Notes: generated by a model from the sequence alone, not told the origin. DNA of 64,000 bases from Gammaproteobacteria bacterium (GCA_026713925.1 JAPONM010000061.1:1-64000); one strand, 5' to 3'; positions 1 through 8,266 are shown, counted from the first letter of the stretch. Program-made: numbers and translations.

Positions 1-297
1 CGTTTAGCGGCTGCAGTGGATTTGGGTCTAGCGGCTTTTTTTGCGGTCTTGCGTTTAGCGGCTGCAGTGGATTTGGGTCTAGCGGCTTTTTTTGCGGTCT
101 TGCGTTTAGCGGCTGCAGTAGTTTTGGGTCTAGCGGCTTTTTTTGCGGTCTTGCGTTTAGCGGTGGTGGTTTTGGGTCTAGCAGTTTTTTTGGTGGCCTT
201 GCGTTTAGCGGTGGTGGTTTTGGGTCTAGCAGTTTTTTTGGTGGCCTTGCGTTTAGCGGTGGTGGTTTTGGGCCTTGCGGCTTTTTTTGCGACTGTA
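1..297. repeat. In-frame tandem repeat: three 51-bp units and three 48-bp units
   Basis: Units start at 1, 52 and 103 (51 bp each) and at 154, 202 and 250 (48 bp each, the last one diverged). Each begins CGTTTAGCGG on the plus strand. The 3-bp difference keeps the minus-strand frame open and removes one Ala. Copies 1 and 2 are nearly identical, so copy number may vary by slippage. The array continues past the left edge. Confidence 0.9.
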
Positions 298-332
298 CGC
301 TTTTTGGTAGCTTTACGTTTGTTGATGGCCAT
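1..332 (-). CDS. Histone H1-like Lys/Ala/Pro repeat DNA-binding protein (3' end outside window)
   Basis: The minus strand reads without a stop from an ATG at 332 to the window edge (110 codons). The product begins MAINKRKATKK and continues as 16-17 residue repeats such as KTAKKAARPKSTAAAKR and KATKKTARPKTTTAKR. Composition is almost only Lys, Ala, Arg, Thr and Pro, as in the tails of eukaryotic H1 and bacterial AlgP/HctB-like proteins, which bind DNA non-specifically and shape the nucleoid. A strong purine-rich ribosome site (GGGAGGGGAG) lies about 5 bases upstream of the ATG. The C-terminus is not visible. The opposite strand is also open, but reads as an improbable Leu/Ala/Val repeat. The exact role is inferred from composition only. 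Confidence 0.8.
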   Translation of the reverse strand, partial: MAINKRKATKKRTVAKKAARPKTTTAKRKATKKTARPKTTTAKRKATKKTARPKTTTAKRKTAKKAARPKTTAAAKRKTAKKAARPKSTAAAKRKTAKKAARPKSTAAAK

Positions 333-418
333 CAATACTCCCCTCCCAAACTATAAGCGTTGAGTTATAGACGCATTAAAGTATATACGTTTGATACATA
401 AATACTAGTTTTTTTTGT

Positions 419-468
419 AATGCTGAATTAGCCAACATCATTTCACATAAAACAAAAGTTTCAGCATT
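419..468. repeat. 9-bp perfect inverted repeat between the EVE gene and the histone-like gene
   Basis: AATGCTGAA at 419-427 is the exact reverse complement of TTCAGCATT at 460-468, with a 32-base AT-rich loop. It lies in the 204-bp gap between the EVE gene stop and the histone-like gene start. It could be a weak terminator for the EVE gene or a protein site upstream of the histone-like gene. The loop is too long for a classic terminator. Confidence 0.3.
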
Positions 469-536
469 GTGTTTGGTTTATCTTTTTTGGATTTACACAA
501 TTTCTGACACGTAGATTTAAACTATGTCTGCATTAA

Positions 537-989
537 TTATTCGAGAGATAAAATAAAGTCCCAATGCTGCTTGCTTACTGGCATCACTGAAAGCCGGTTG
601 CCACGTTTTAAAAGTTGCAAACCATCCAGTTCTTGATGTTGTCTGAGTTCTGCAAGTGAAATGGTGCGTTTCAGCTTTCGTTTATAACGCACATCCACCA
701 TAAACCAGCGTGGATTATCAGGATCACTTTTAGGATCGTAGTGTTTATTTTCCTGATCAAAGGCAGTGTAATCAGCATAGCTTTCACGTGCGATGGTCAT
801 TACTCCTACAATTCCAATCTCTTCACAGTTTGAGTGATACATAAAGGCCAAGTCACCTTTTTTCATGTCATCACGCATCATGTTACGGGCCTGGTAATTG
901 CGTACTCCATCCCAAGGCTCCACTTGGTCACGTTTCAGGTCATCAATGCTGTATTCACCTGGTTCACTTTTCATTAACCAATACTGCAT
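537..989 (-). CDS. EVE-domain protein (DUF55/thymocyte nuclear protein 1 family)
   Basis: This is a 150-residue protein that starts MQYWLMKSEPGEYSIDDL. It carries the EVE-family core: WDGVRNYQARN near residues 26-36, the basic/acidic stretch MKKGDLAFMYHS, and the GIVGVMTI strand. EVE domains have a PUA-like fold. They are proposed to bind modified bases in DNA or RNA, and a single-domain protein of about 150 residues is the usual bacterial form. In relatives such as Pseudomonas this gene sits downstream of zapA, 6S RNA and a 5-formyl-THF cyclo-ligase. Here the cyclo-ligase is missing, so the gene directly follows 6S RNA. Substrate unknown. Confidence 0.88.
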   Translation of the reverse strand: MQYWLMKSEPGEYSIDDLKRDQVEPWDGVRNYQARNMMRDDMKKGDLAFMYHSNCEEIGIVGVMTIARESYADYTAFDQENKHYDPKSDPDNPRWFMVDVRYKRKLKRTISLAELRQHQELDGLQLLKRGNRLSVMPVSKQHWDFILSLE

Positions 990-1055
990 GACTACTTGTT
1001 CATAAAAGTTTTGATTGTGTACGGGTTCAATAGTGGCCGCAAAGGGCGATGATGC

Positions 1056-1242
1056 GGATACACTCCACGAATACGGTGGCTACCGTTGACCTTGAACCAG
1101 GGGTTCAAGTGGGAGAACTGAAAAACGAATCAGGCTTCCCATGGACTGGATGTGCACAACATCATTTTTACAGTAGGTCCCTGAGTAATAAAATAGGCTC
1201 AAGGCATCTATCCAGCTGCTCACCTGTACCGCAGAGGTATCC
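1056..1242 (-). ncRNA. ssrS: 6S RNA (global regulator of sigma70 RNA polymerase)
   Basis: The minus-strand transcript has the hallmarks of 6S RNA. A closing stem pairs GGATACCTC at the 5' end with GAGTGTATCC at the 3' end (one bulged U). The conserved CCTTGAGCC lies in the 5' arm, GGGAAGCCT after the central bubble, and the CACTTGAACC...GGTTCAAGG hairpin in the 3' arm. Predicted length is 187 nt, against 184 in E. coli. It lies 25 nt downstream of zapA, its conserved position in gammaproteobacteria. 6S RNA mimics an open promoter and binds sigma70 polymerase in stationary phase. Ends are inferred from pairing, so they may be off by a few bases. Confidence 0.88.
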
Positions 1243-1267
1243 GGTGTCAACAAAGTGTAGCAGATTT

Positions 1268-1582
1268 TTAGATTTCAAGCTGCCGTGTGTTTTTCAAAGT
1301 GATATCAATTCGGTCCTGAAGACTGCGAATTCTAGAGTAAAGGTTTTTGTTTGAACGTTCTTGTTCGTTTTGTTGCAGGAGCAGGTCATGGGCCAGGTTC
1401 AGCGCGGCCATTACTGCCATACGGTCTGCCCCCATGACTTTGCCACCATCCCGGATTTCCTGTATCCGTGCATTCAAAAGATGTGCAGATGCCTGTAAGG
1501 ATTCCTCTTCGCCCCTTGGGCACGCGATGCGGTATTCTTTATCCAGTATATTGAGCACTACAGGGGACTTGTTGTTGCTCAC
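1268..1582 (-). CDS. zapA: Cell division protein ZapA
   Basis: The 104-residue product matches ZapA: an N-terminal beta-rich head (VVLNILDKEYRIACPRGEEESL) followed by a long helix with the conserved VMAALNLAHDLL segment and a coiled-coil tail. ZapA binds and bundles FtsZ protofilaments at the division site. The start is GTG. It overlaps the TGA of the ZapB-like gene as GTGA, so the two are probably translationally coupled. 6S RNA follows directly downstream and may be processed from, or transcribed through from, this operon. Confidence 0.92.
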   Translation of the reverse strand: MSNNKSPVVLNILDKEYRIACPRGEEESLQASAHLLNARIQEIRDGGKVMGADRMAVMAALNLAHDLLLQQNEQERSNKNLYSRIRSLQDRIDITLKNTRQLEI

Positions 1583-1812
1583 AGACTGACTTCCATCGAC
1601 TTGAGACGGGTAATCATGGCCTCTACACGTTTTCGAGCCTGATCATTTTTGTCTATAAGGCTGGCACGTTCAGTTGTATATGAGTCCTGTTGTGCCTTTA
1701 AAAGGTTATTTTCTTTCTTGAGAACTTCGCATGTCTGGATAAGCTCATTCACGCGAATTTCAAGTTGTTCGATATCCTGCTCATTCAGCAGGCCTGAATC
1801 TGTCTTTTCCAT
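1579..1812 (-). CDS. ZapB-like coiled-coil protein (TIGR02449 family)
   Basis: This small, 77-residue protein is almost entirely predicted coiled coil: LEIRVNELIQTCEVLKKENNLL, then a charged second half ending KSMEVSL. Proteins of this size and pattern directly upstream of zapA form the TIGR02449 family, thought to be cell-division partners like ZapB. Translation starts at ATG 1812 and the stop overlaps the zapA start by 4 nt. The ygfB/UPF0149 gene often found next in gammaproteobacteria is absent. A 253-bp gap separates it from the divergent pepP. Confidence 0.8.
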   Translation of the reverse strand: MEKTDSGLLNEQDIEQLEIRVNELIQTCEVLKKENNLLKAQQDSYTTERASLIDKNDQARKRVEAMITRLKSMEVSL

Positions 1813-1974
1813 TGCAAAATGGTAGGATGAAGTAAGTTTATCGTCAACTTAAATTTCAAATACATCTACAGGCTTGCCCAAAGGAATCATAGGCACTCCT
1901 GTCAGAGAAGGCATTTCAGACGGGTCGGATGCAAAAGAGATTACAAGCAAAAGTAAAAAGGATTTATCTCAATG

Positions 1975-2002
1975 TTGCTGAATGTACTAGTATAAATATA
2001 CT
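1975..2002 (+). promoter_or_regulatory. Possible sigma70 promoter for pepP-ubiH-ubiI
   Basis: TTGCTG (1975-1980) and TATACT (1997-2002) are separated by 16 bp, about 60 bp upstream of the pepP ATG in the divergent gap. The -10 matches 5 of 6 consensus bases, the -35 only 3 of 6. Inferred by eye. Confidence 0.35.
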
Positions 2003-2065
2003 TTGTGGCGAATACATGTAATCTGAATAACTTGGTTTTCAGCCGCACATGAAGATCGATTCAAA

Positions 2066-3376
2066 ATGAACATGAAAGAACTGCTCAAGCGACGAAGGAT
2101 GCTAATGCGGATGGTAGGGCCTAACGGTATCGCCATCATTCCTTCTGCAAATACAGTTACGAGAAACCGAGATGTGGAATATACCTTTCGACAGGACAGC
2201 GATTTCCTGTACTTGACCGGCTTTGATGAGCCTAATGCTTTGGCATTGCTTCTGCCTGAACAAAGAGGTGGCCAATTTATTTTATTTTGTCGTGAACGGG
2301 ATGCCGAAAAGGAACTCTGGGATGGACAAAGAGCCGGGTTAAAAGGTGCAAAAAAGGATTATTGTGCTGATAAGGCCTATGCTATCAGTCAGCTTGATGA
2401 AGTTCTCCCACACTTGCTTTCGGACCGGGAACGGATCTTTTACCCAATGGGTCGTGATGCAAGTTTTGACCGCCAGGTTATCGGTTGGGTCAATCAATCG
2501 CGTGGTTCCGTTCGAGCTGCAGGGCATATTCCTCAGGAACTGCTTTCTCTGGACTACCTTTTGCATGACATGCGCCTATACAAGTCACGCAGTGAATTAA
2601 GCTTGATGCGCCAGGCTGCAAAGATTTCAATTGCCGGCCACATCCGTGCCATGCAAGCCTGTGAGCCAGGGAAGTATGAGTATGAAATAGAAGCCGAACT
2701 GCTATATGAATTCAAAAGGGCAGGGTGTGTTGCCGCCTACCCGTGCATTGTTGGGGGCGGTAAGAACGGTTGTACCCTGCACTACATAGAAAATAAGCAG
2801 ATGCTTAAGGATGGAGACTTGTTATTAATAGATGCAGGTGCGGAATATCAGGGGTATGCAAGTGACATCACGCGCACATTTCCAGTGAATGGAACCTTTT
2901 CGAAAGCTCAGCGTGAAGTGTACGAAGTAGTGCTGGAAGCTCAGGCCGGGGCAATCAAAAAAGTTAAGCCTGGCAATCACTGGAATGACCCGCATAACGA
3001 AGCTGTAAAAATACTCACCAAAGGCTTGGTGAGCTTAGGACTGTTGAAGGGTAGACCTTCCAAATTGGTCAGGGATGAGGAATATCGTCGATTTTACATG
3101 CATCGTACCGGTCATTGGCTGGGTCTGGATGTACACGATGTGGGGGACTACAGGCTGGATGAGGAATGGCGCCTGCTTGAACCAGGTATGACATTGACTG
3201 TAGAACCAGGCTTGTATATTACCCGGTCAAAAGGTGTGCCTAGATGCTTCTGGGATACAGGTGTACGCATTGAGGACGATGTGGTGGTTACCAAAGATGG
3301 TAATCAGGTGCTAACTGAAAAACTGATTCGTGACCCAGGAGAAATTGAAGCCCTGATGGCAGCATCCGTGCACTAG
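2066..3376 (+). CDS. pepP: Xaa-Pro aminopeptidase (aminopeptidase P II)
   Basis: A 436-residue cytoplasmic metallopeptidase that removes N-terminal residues preceding proline; E. coli PepP has 441. The N-terminal creatinase-like domain contains the DSDFLYLTGFDEP motif. The C-terminal pita-bread domain carries the five dimanganese ligands, seen here as D256, D267, H350, E380 and E403 (motifs LLIDAG, SDITRTF, GHWLGLDVHD, TVEPG, RIEDD). It heads an apparent operon with ubiH (11 bp gap) and ubiI, the standard gammaproteobacterial arrangement. Confidence 0.96.
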   Translation: MNMKELLKRRRMLMRMVGPNGIAIIPSANTVTRNRDVEYTFRQDSDFLYLTGFDEPNALALLLPEQRGGQFILFCRERDAEKELWDGQRAGLKGAKKDYCADKAYAISQLDEVLPHLLSDRERIFYPMGRDASFDRQVIGWVNQSRGSVRAAGHIPQELLSLDYLLHDMRLYKSRSELSLMRQAAKISIAGHIRAMQACEPGKYEYEIEAELLYEFKRAGCVAAYPCIVGGGKNGCTLHYIENKQMLKDGDLLLIDAGAEYQGYASDITRTFPVNGTFSKAQREVYEVVLEAQAGAIKKVKPGNHWNDPHNEAVKILTKGLVSLGLLKGRPSKLVRDEEYRRFYMHRTGHWLGLDVHDVGDYRLDEEWRLLEPGMTLTVEPGLYITRSKGVPRCFWDTGVRIEDDVVVTKDGNQVLTEKLIRDPGEIEALMAASVH

Positions 3377-3387
3377 AGTTTATACGC

Positions 3388-4605
3388 ATGCCACGTAATT
3401 ATGATATTGCTATTGTAGGAGGAGGTTTTGTTGGTAGCACCTTGGCATGTGCCTTGGCAGCTTCGACCCATCGAATTGCATTGATTGAAAGAAATCCGGT
3501 TTCTACAAAAAACAGTACGGGTAGGGACCAGGACGAACGTAACATTGCTTTGACTTGTGCTTCTAAAATGATTTTTGAAGCCCTGGGGGTATGGGAACAA
3601 CTGGATGAATATTCGGTGCCCATTGAAAAAATCCACATCTCAGACCAGGGGCGCTTTGGCGCCATGCGTGTGGATTGTCGAAACCATGAGGCAGACAGTC
3701 TTGGGTATCTGGTTCCCGCTGAAAGGCTCACGCAAGCCATTCAGAGTCATATGCGGCATCATAAGCATGTCAAGCGTATTCAGCCTTATAGGGTATCTAA
3801 TATTCAGAGTCATGAGGACAAGGTCACTCTGTATGGGGAGGGTGCACCTATTGAGGCGAAACTACTGATCGCAGCAGATGGCACACATTCGTTTATTCGC
3901 AATGCACTGGGTATTCCTGTCGAGAAAAAGCCATATTGCCAAACTGCCATCATTGGGAATATCGGGGTCACTGATCATCATCCGTATACTGCCTTTGTAA
4001 GATTTACTGAACAGGGTCCTCTCGTACTACTGCCACGTGTGGACAATTGTTACGGGTTTGTCTGGACGCTTGAGGATGGTGTAGCACAGAAGCATATGGC
4101 GCTTTCAGAATACGAATTTTTGCGCCAGCTGCAGTCAGCTTTTGGTCACCGGCTGGGTTATTTTGCCAGACTACGCAAGCGTTTTTCCTACCCATTGTCG
4201 TTACAGGTGAGTCAACGACTTGTACAGCAACGTACAGTGCTGGTGGGCAATGCAGCTCAAACATTGCATCCGGTAGCTGCTCAGGGACTGAACCTTGCCT
4301 TGCGCGATATCGCAGAACTTTGTGAAATCCTGTATGCCAGTCAGGATGCACTTGATGGTGTCAACGACAAACTCCGGGTGTATGAGTCCAGGCGTCAACC
4401 TGATATTGAAGGTACGGTGCACCTCACGGATCGCCTCAATTATTTGTTCACTACAAATAATCCAGTGCTGGCTCGGGTACGCGGGGTAGGTCTTGCGCTA
4501 TTGGGTGCTATCCCTGTTTTGGAACAACGCATCATGCAGCAAAGTTCTGGCGCATTCGGTTCTACAGCAAGGCTTTTACAGGGGAAGGCTTTGCAGACTT
4601 CATGA
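3388..4605 (+). CDS. ubiH: 2-octaprenyl-6-methoxyphenol hydroxylase
   Basis: A 405-residue FAD monooxygenase of ubiquinone biosynthesis that hydroxylates ring carbon 1. The FAD-binding GGGFVG motif is at residues 11-16 and the second FAD/NADPH motif begins at D164 (DGTHSFIR). The third motif at 287-295 is GNAAQTLHP. The Asn-Ala-Ala-Gln form, in place of Asp-Ala-Ala-His, is typical of UbiH and separates it from UbiI/UbiF. Its stop overlaps the next start as ATGA. Confidence 0.92.
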   Translation: MPRNYDIAIVGGGFVGSTLACALAASTHRIALIERNPVSTKNSTGRDQDERNIALTCASKMIFEALGVWEQLDEYSVPIEKIHISDQGRFGAMRVDCRNHEADSLGYLVPAERLTQAIQSHMRHHKHVKRIQPYRVSNIQSHEDKVTLYGEGAPIEAKLLIAADGTHSFIRNALGIPVEKKPYCQTAIIGNIGVTDHHPYTAFVRFTEQGPLVLLPRVDNCYGFVWTLEDGVAQKHMALSEYEFLRQLQSAFGHRLGYFARLRKRFSYPLSLQVSQRLVQQRTVLVGNAAQTLHPVAAQGLNLALRDIAELCEILYASQDALDGVNDKLRVYESRRQPDIEGTVHLTDRLNYLFTTNNPVLARVRGVGLALLGAIPVLEQRIMQQSSGAFGSTARLLQGKALQTS

Positions 4606-5813
4606 CTATACCGGCAGTTGATGTCATTGTTGTTGGGGCAGGAATGACAGGCCTTACACTTGCAAATCTGCTAGCCAGGCAAGGTAAGTCCCTGGCTATT
4701 ATTGATCCTATTTTGCCACCTAGATTTGATGCTACGCAACCTTTGCATGCGCGCGTGACAGCAGTTAGTCCAGGTTCCAGGGCAATCTTCGAGCATGTTA
4801 AAGCCTGGTCAGGAATGAAGGAAAAACGGGTTACCGAGTTCAATGCAATGGTGGTCTGGGATGAAGCTAGCGAGGCTAAGATAAATTTCAATGCGCAGGA
4901 TTTCTGCAATTCCAGCTTGGGCTATATTGTTGAGAACAAGGTCATTCAGTCAAGCTTGCATGAAGCACTCCATGATGTCTCCGGTATTCGATGGTATGTA
5001 CCAGGAAGTGTCGGCCGCGTGGTCAATCGCGACCATGAAATTGAAGTCACTTTAAATGACAATCAGGTGTTGAATGCAAAATTACTTGTAGGTGCAGATG
5101 GCAGTCGGTCTGTGGTACGGCACCTCGCTGAAATTCCCTATGTCGAAATGCCTTATCGGCAGCAAGGCATTGTCGCGAGCATACAGACGGAATTGCCGCA
5201 TCAGCGTACTGCGTGGCAGCGGTTTCTCAAAACTGGGCCGCTGGCCCTACTGCCTGCAGGTAATCAGCATGAACAAGATGAGTGTTCTATCGTCTGGTCG
5301 GCAGACCATGAATATGCAACTAGGCTCATGCAGATGGAAAAGCATGAGTTTGAGCAGGCGCTCACGGAAGCAAGCGGTTTGCAGCTGGGAAATGTCACAC
5401 TGAAATCAGAACGTGCAAGTTTTCCACTTGTTTCCGGTCAGGCCAAAGAGATGGTCAGGCCACGTATAGCATTAGCTGGAGACGCTGCCCACACTATACA
5501 TCCACTGGCTGGTCAGGGAGCGAATCTGGGTTTCACCGATGTGGCAGTGTTGGCAAATTTGCTGGATGATATGCAACGGGATATAGGCAGTTACAGGGTA
5601 TTGCGTAAATATGAGCGGGCTCGTACAGGAGAGATTCGTGTTATGCGACATGCCATGGATGCGTTTGCGACTGTATTCGGTTCGACCCTCTGGCCCGTCA
5701 TTGCAGCGCGCAGTACCGCTTTGAATGCTGCGGATCACATGTTGCCCCTGAAAAGGTTTTTTATGCGGCATGCTATGGGGCTGAACAGCGACAGGCCGAA
5801 GTTTGCCAGGTAA
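4602..5813 (+). CDS. ubiI: 2-octaprenylphenol C5-hydroxylase
   Basis: A 403-residue paralogue of the preceding enzyme. It has the GAGMTG dinucleotide motif at residues 12-17, GADGSRSVVR mid-protein and GDAAHTIHPLAGQG starting at G293. The last motif matches UbiI (VisC) better than UbiF or UbiH. UbiI performs the first (C5) ring hydroxylation in aerobic ubiquinone synthesis. Position as the third gene after pepP and ubiH supports the call. UbiF- or UbiL-like activity cannot be excluded from sequence alone, since some lineages use one enzyme for several positions. Confidence 0.88.
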   Translation: MTIPAVDVIVVGAGMTGLTLANLLARQGKSLAIIDPILPPRFDATQPLHARVTAVSPGSRAIFEHVKAWSGMKEKRVTEFNAMVVWDEASEAKINFNAQDFCNSSLGYIVENKVIQSSLHEALHDVSGIRWYVPGSVGRVVNRDHEIEVTLNDNQVLNAKLLVGADGSRSVVRHLAEIPYVEMPYRQQGIVASIQTELPHQRTAWQRFLKTGPLALLPAGNQHEQDECSIVWSADHEYATRLMQMEKHEFEQALTEASGLQLGNVTLKSERASFPLVSGQAKEMVRPRIALAGDAAHTIHPLAGQGANLGFTDVAVLANLLDDMQRDIGSYRVLRKYERARTGEIRVMRHAMDAFATVFGSTLWPVIAARSTALNAADHMLPLKRFFMRHAMGLNSDRPKFAR

Positions 5814-5840
5814 AACAACCTTTATGCCTATTGCGCTGAT

Positions 5841-5863
5841 CAGGCATTGAGGCATTCTGCCTG
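5841..5863. terminator. Weak hairpin between convergent ubiI and tupA
   Basis: CAGGCA (5841-5846) pairs with TGCCTG (5858-5863) in the 57-bp space between two converging genes. No clear T-run follows on either strand, so this is at best a weak bidirectional terminator. Confidence 0.3.
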
Positions 5864-5870
5864 GTAAAAG

Positions 5871-6695
5871 TTACTGTAATTGCGCATTAGGAAAAAACAA
5901 TTGTTGCCCATTTAAAGTGAACTCGGCAATAACTTGCTGGCCTTCACTGGAGGCGAGCCAGTTCGCGAACAGTTCGGCTTCTTCAAACTTGATATGTGGA
6001 TGACGCTCGGGATTGACCAGGATTATGCTGTATTGGTTGTGTAGTGGCGGGTCATTTTCAAAAAGCAAATCCAGCCCATTGCGGTTCTTAAATGATAACC
6101 AGGTGCTCCTGTCAGTGAGCACGTAAGCCCTCATGCCGTTGGCTATGTTCAGTGTGGCACCCATGCCAGCCCCGGTTTCGTAATACCAGTTACCGCTGTA
6201 TTGTGACACATCAACTCCGGTCAAAGCCCATAACTCCCTTTCTTTCTTGTGGGTGCCGCTGTCGTCACCACGCGATACAAATGGCAATTTGTGTTCATAG
6301 ATTAGGGTGAGTGCGCGTATGGTTTCGTGTTCACCTCTGATGTTCACAGGGTCCTCAGGGGGGCCAGCAATTACGAAGTCGTTATACATGATTTCGCGAC
6401 GTTCAACCCCAAATCCGTTGGATATGAAGTTTTCCTCAGAAGCCCTGTGGTGTACCAGTATCATGTCAGCATCACCCATCTCACCCAGTTTCAGTGCGCG
6501 ACCAGTTCCTACTGCCACTACCCGCACATCAATTCCGGTTCGGTCTCGAAATTTCGGGATCAAATAGTCCAGCAAACCGGAATTTTCTGTCGAGGTAGTT
6601 GAAACTAATGTAATAAAACTGTTTGCCAGTGTAGGTGCAGGTGTAAGTGTCATGCAAACCATCACTGCAATGGCTTTGACCAGACAGTATTTCAT
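5871..6695 (-). CDS. tupA: Tungstate ABC transporter, periplasmic binding protein
   Basis: This 274-residue exported protein has a signal peptide ending near LTPAPTLANS. The mature start LVSTTSTENSG contains the TTST tungstate-binding signature (residues 33-36), which distinguishes TupA from ModA. The family region KLGEMGDADMILVHHR and the ARG-equivalent segment SRGDDSGTHKKE are present. TupA binds tungstate with very high affinity and hands it to TupB/TupC. It is the last gene of the three-gene operon (10 bp after the ATPase). Tungstate serves pterin enzymes such as W-formate dehydrogenases, relevant if this is a C1 user. Confidence 0.93.
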   Translation of the reverse strand: MKYCLVKAIAVMVCMTLTPAPTLANSFITLVSTTSTENSGLLDYLIPKFRDRTGIDVRVVAVGTGRALKLGEMGDADMILVHHRASEENFISNGFGVERREIMYNDFVIAGPPEDPVNIRGEHETIRALTLIYEHKLPFVSRGDDSGTHKKERELWALTGVDVSQYSGNWYYETGAGMGATLNIANGMRAYVLTDRSTWLSFKNRNGLDLLFENDPPLHNQYSIILVNPERHPHIKFEEAELFANWLASSEGQQVIAEFTLNGQQLFFPNAQLQ

Positions 6696-6705
6696 TGTTT
6701 TCCTT

Positions 6706-7434
6706 TTAAATTCTGTTCAGCAACTTTCCAGCAATAAAATCTTCAGCGAGGCGGGTTTTGGGTTGGGCAAAAAACACATTTGCCGGTGTGTGTTCAATTA
6801 GTTTGCCTTGGTGCAGAAACAAAACTTCGTGTGCAAGTCTTTTTGCCTGGTCCAGGCTGTGGGTAGACATGATTATTTTAGTGTTTTGTTGTGCAATTGT
6901 CTTGATTAGCATTTCTATGGTTGCAACCCCGGAAGGGTCCAGTTCCGCCGTAGGTTCATCCAGAAGCATCACTTTGGGCTTGAGTATCCAGGCCCGGGCA
7001 ATATTCAAACGCTGCTGCTCACCTCCGGATAAGGTGCGGGCACTTCGAACTGCAAGCTCTACAAGTCCTGTGTGCTGCAAGGCTTCCCGGATGAGCGCGT
7101 CATGCTCGGTTTTAGCTGTTTTGTGCAGGGATAGTACATATTCGAGGTTAGCCTGAACGTTGCGTTGCAAAAAAACAGGTTTCTGGAATACGAATGTACG
7201 CCAGGAATCCCGAGGCTGCGGAATGTGCTTATTCCATTTTAATGAGCCATGGTCTGGCAGGTCCAGGCCATGCGCAATGCGTAAAAGCAAACTTTTTCCT
7301 GCCCCATTTGGTCCAAGGATGATCGTAATACCAACCGATTCGATGATGGTATTCACGTTGTCCAGCAAGGGTTTTCCTTGTCTGGCAAAGCTCAGGTGCT
7401 GAATCTCCAAAGGCAGGACGGGTGCAGGCTGCAT
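6706..7434 (-). CDS. tupC: Tungstate ABC transporter, ATP-binding protein
   Basis: A 242-residue ABC ATPase: Walker A GPNGAGKS at 41-48, a Q-loop at FVFQKPVFL, signature LSGGEQQR, Walker B VMLLDEPTAELD and the H-loop MSTHS. It lies 5 bp after the permease gene and 10 bp before tupA, so the three form one transcription unit. The short ATPase without a C-terminal TOBE domain fits TupC, not ModC. Confidence 0.9.
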   Translation of the reverse strand: MQPAPVLPLEIQHLSFARQGKPLLDNVNTIIESVGITIILGPNGAGKSLLLRIAHGLDLPDHGSLKWNKHIPQPRDSWRTFVFQKPVFLQRNVQANLEYVLSLHKTAKTEHDALIREALQHTGLVELAVRSARTLSGGEQQRLNIARAWILKPKVMLLDEPTAELDPSGVATIEMLIKTIAQQNTKIIMSTHSLDQAKRLAHEVLFLHQGKLIEHTPANVFFAQPKTRLAEDFIAGKLLNRI

Positions 7435-7439
7435 GATGT

Positions 7440-8144
7440 CTAGCTATATATTTTATAGGCAGCATGTCGTGCACTCATGACAGCTGAAGTAACAATCAAA
7501 GAAAGCATGATCAGTATCATTCCTAATGCAAGTGCCAGCTCGATATCTCCTTTACTGGTTTCAAGTGCGATGGCAGTTGTCATCACGCGTGTGCTGTGAT
7601 TGATATTGCCGCCCACAATCAATACCGCACCTACTTCGGCAATTGCCCTGCCGAATCCTGCAAATACATTGGTTACCAAGCTGTATCTGGTTTCCCATAG
7701 CAGGGTGCCCATCATGCTTGAGGATCTGGCGCCAAGTGCACGTAACTGCTCGTGACACTCATCATTGGCGTCCAGTATGGTTTGGCGTGTAAGGGCAGCA
7801 ATTATTGGTGCGATCAAACACACTTGTGCAATGATCATGGCTGTGGGGGTAAACAGCAAACCCAGTGCTCCAAGTGGGCCTGAGCGGGAGAGAATCAGGT
7901 ATACCACCAGACCTACTACCACTGGCGGCAACCCCATGAAGGTATTGAGTAATGCAACAACTAGGCCGCGCCCATGAAATTTGTATAAGGCCAGTGCGGC
8001 ACCAAGTGGCAAACTAATCATGCTGGCTATAAAAACCGCAGTCATGCTAACCTGTAAAGACAGGGTAACGATCTCTATCAAACCCTCATCGAACTGCAAG
8101 ATCAACTGGGCGGCTTTCAGGAAAGCTTGTGAAAAATCATTCAA
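7440..8144 (-). CDS. tupB: Tungstate ABC transporter, permease
   Basis: A 234-residue inner-membrane permease with about five to six hydrophobic segments. The EAA loop is visible as ECHEQLRALGARSSSMMGTLLWE, typical of TupB-like importers, and a GFGRAIAEVGAVLIVGG region follows. It is first in the tup operon. The start appears to be TTG at 8144 (TTG AAT GAT TTT); the overlapping ATG is in another frame, and the next in-frame Met lies well inside the first membrane helix. No strong ribosome site is visible. Confidence 0.9.
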   Translation of the reverse strand: MNDFSQAFLKAAQLILQFDEGLIEIVTLSLQVSMTAVFIASMISLPLGAALALYKFHGRGLVVALLNTFMGLPPVVVGLVVYLILSRSGPLGALGLLFTPTAMIIAQVCLIAPIIAALTRQTILDANDECHEQLRALGARSSSMMGTLLWETRYSLVTNVFAGFGRAIAEVGAVLIVGGNINHSTRVMTTAIALETSKGDIELALALGMILIMLSLIVTSAVMSARHAAYKIYS

Positions 8145-8246
8145 GACAGGTACCGGTTGGTGTATTGGTCACATTGTGGTTACGAGTGAATTGTTTTATA
8201 GGTCGACGTAGCCAGTAGGACAAGCAAGTTATTCCCCTGGGCGATA

Positions 8247-8264
8247 CTGACCCCCCAGGGTCAG
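8247..8264 (-). terminator. Hairpin just downstream of the PCuAC gene
   Basis: CTGACC and GGTCAG form a 6-bp stem around a C-rich loop, starting 3 bp past the stop codon. There is no T-run, so termination is uncertain. Confidence 0.25.
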
Positions 8265-8266
8265 GC

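Noticed and set aside
1-297. Tandem repeats considered as a CRISPR array
   Set aside because: Units are contiguous without unique spacers and encode an in-frame protein repeat.
16-363. Plus-strand open frame of Leu/Ala/Val repeats
   Set aside because: It is the antisense of the Lys/Ala histone-like repeat, starts at an internal GTG and lacks a ribosome site; the minus strand has a good start and a known composition.
1049-1354. Plus-strand 101-codon frame between the EVE gene and zapA
   Set aside because: It is antisense to the 6S RNA and runs into zapA; no family similarity.
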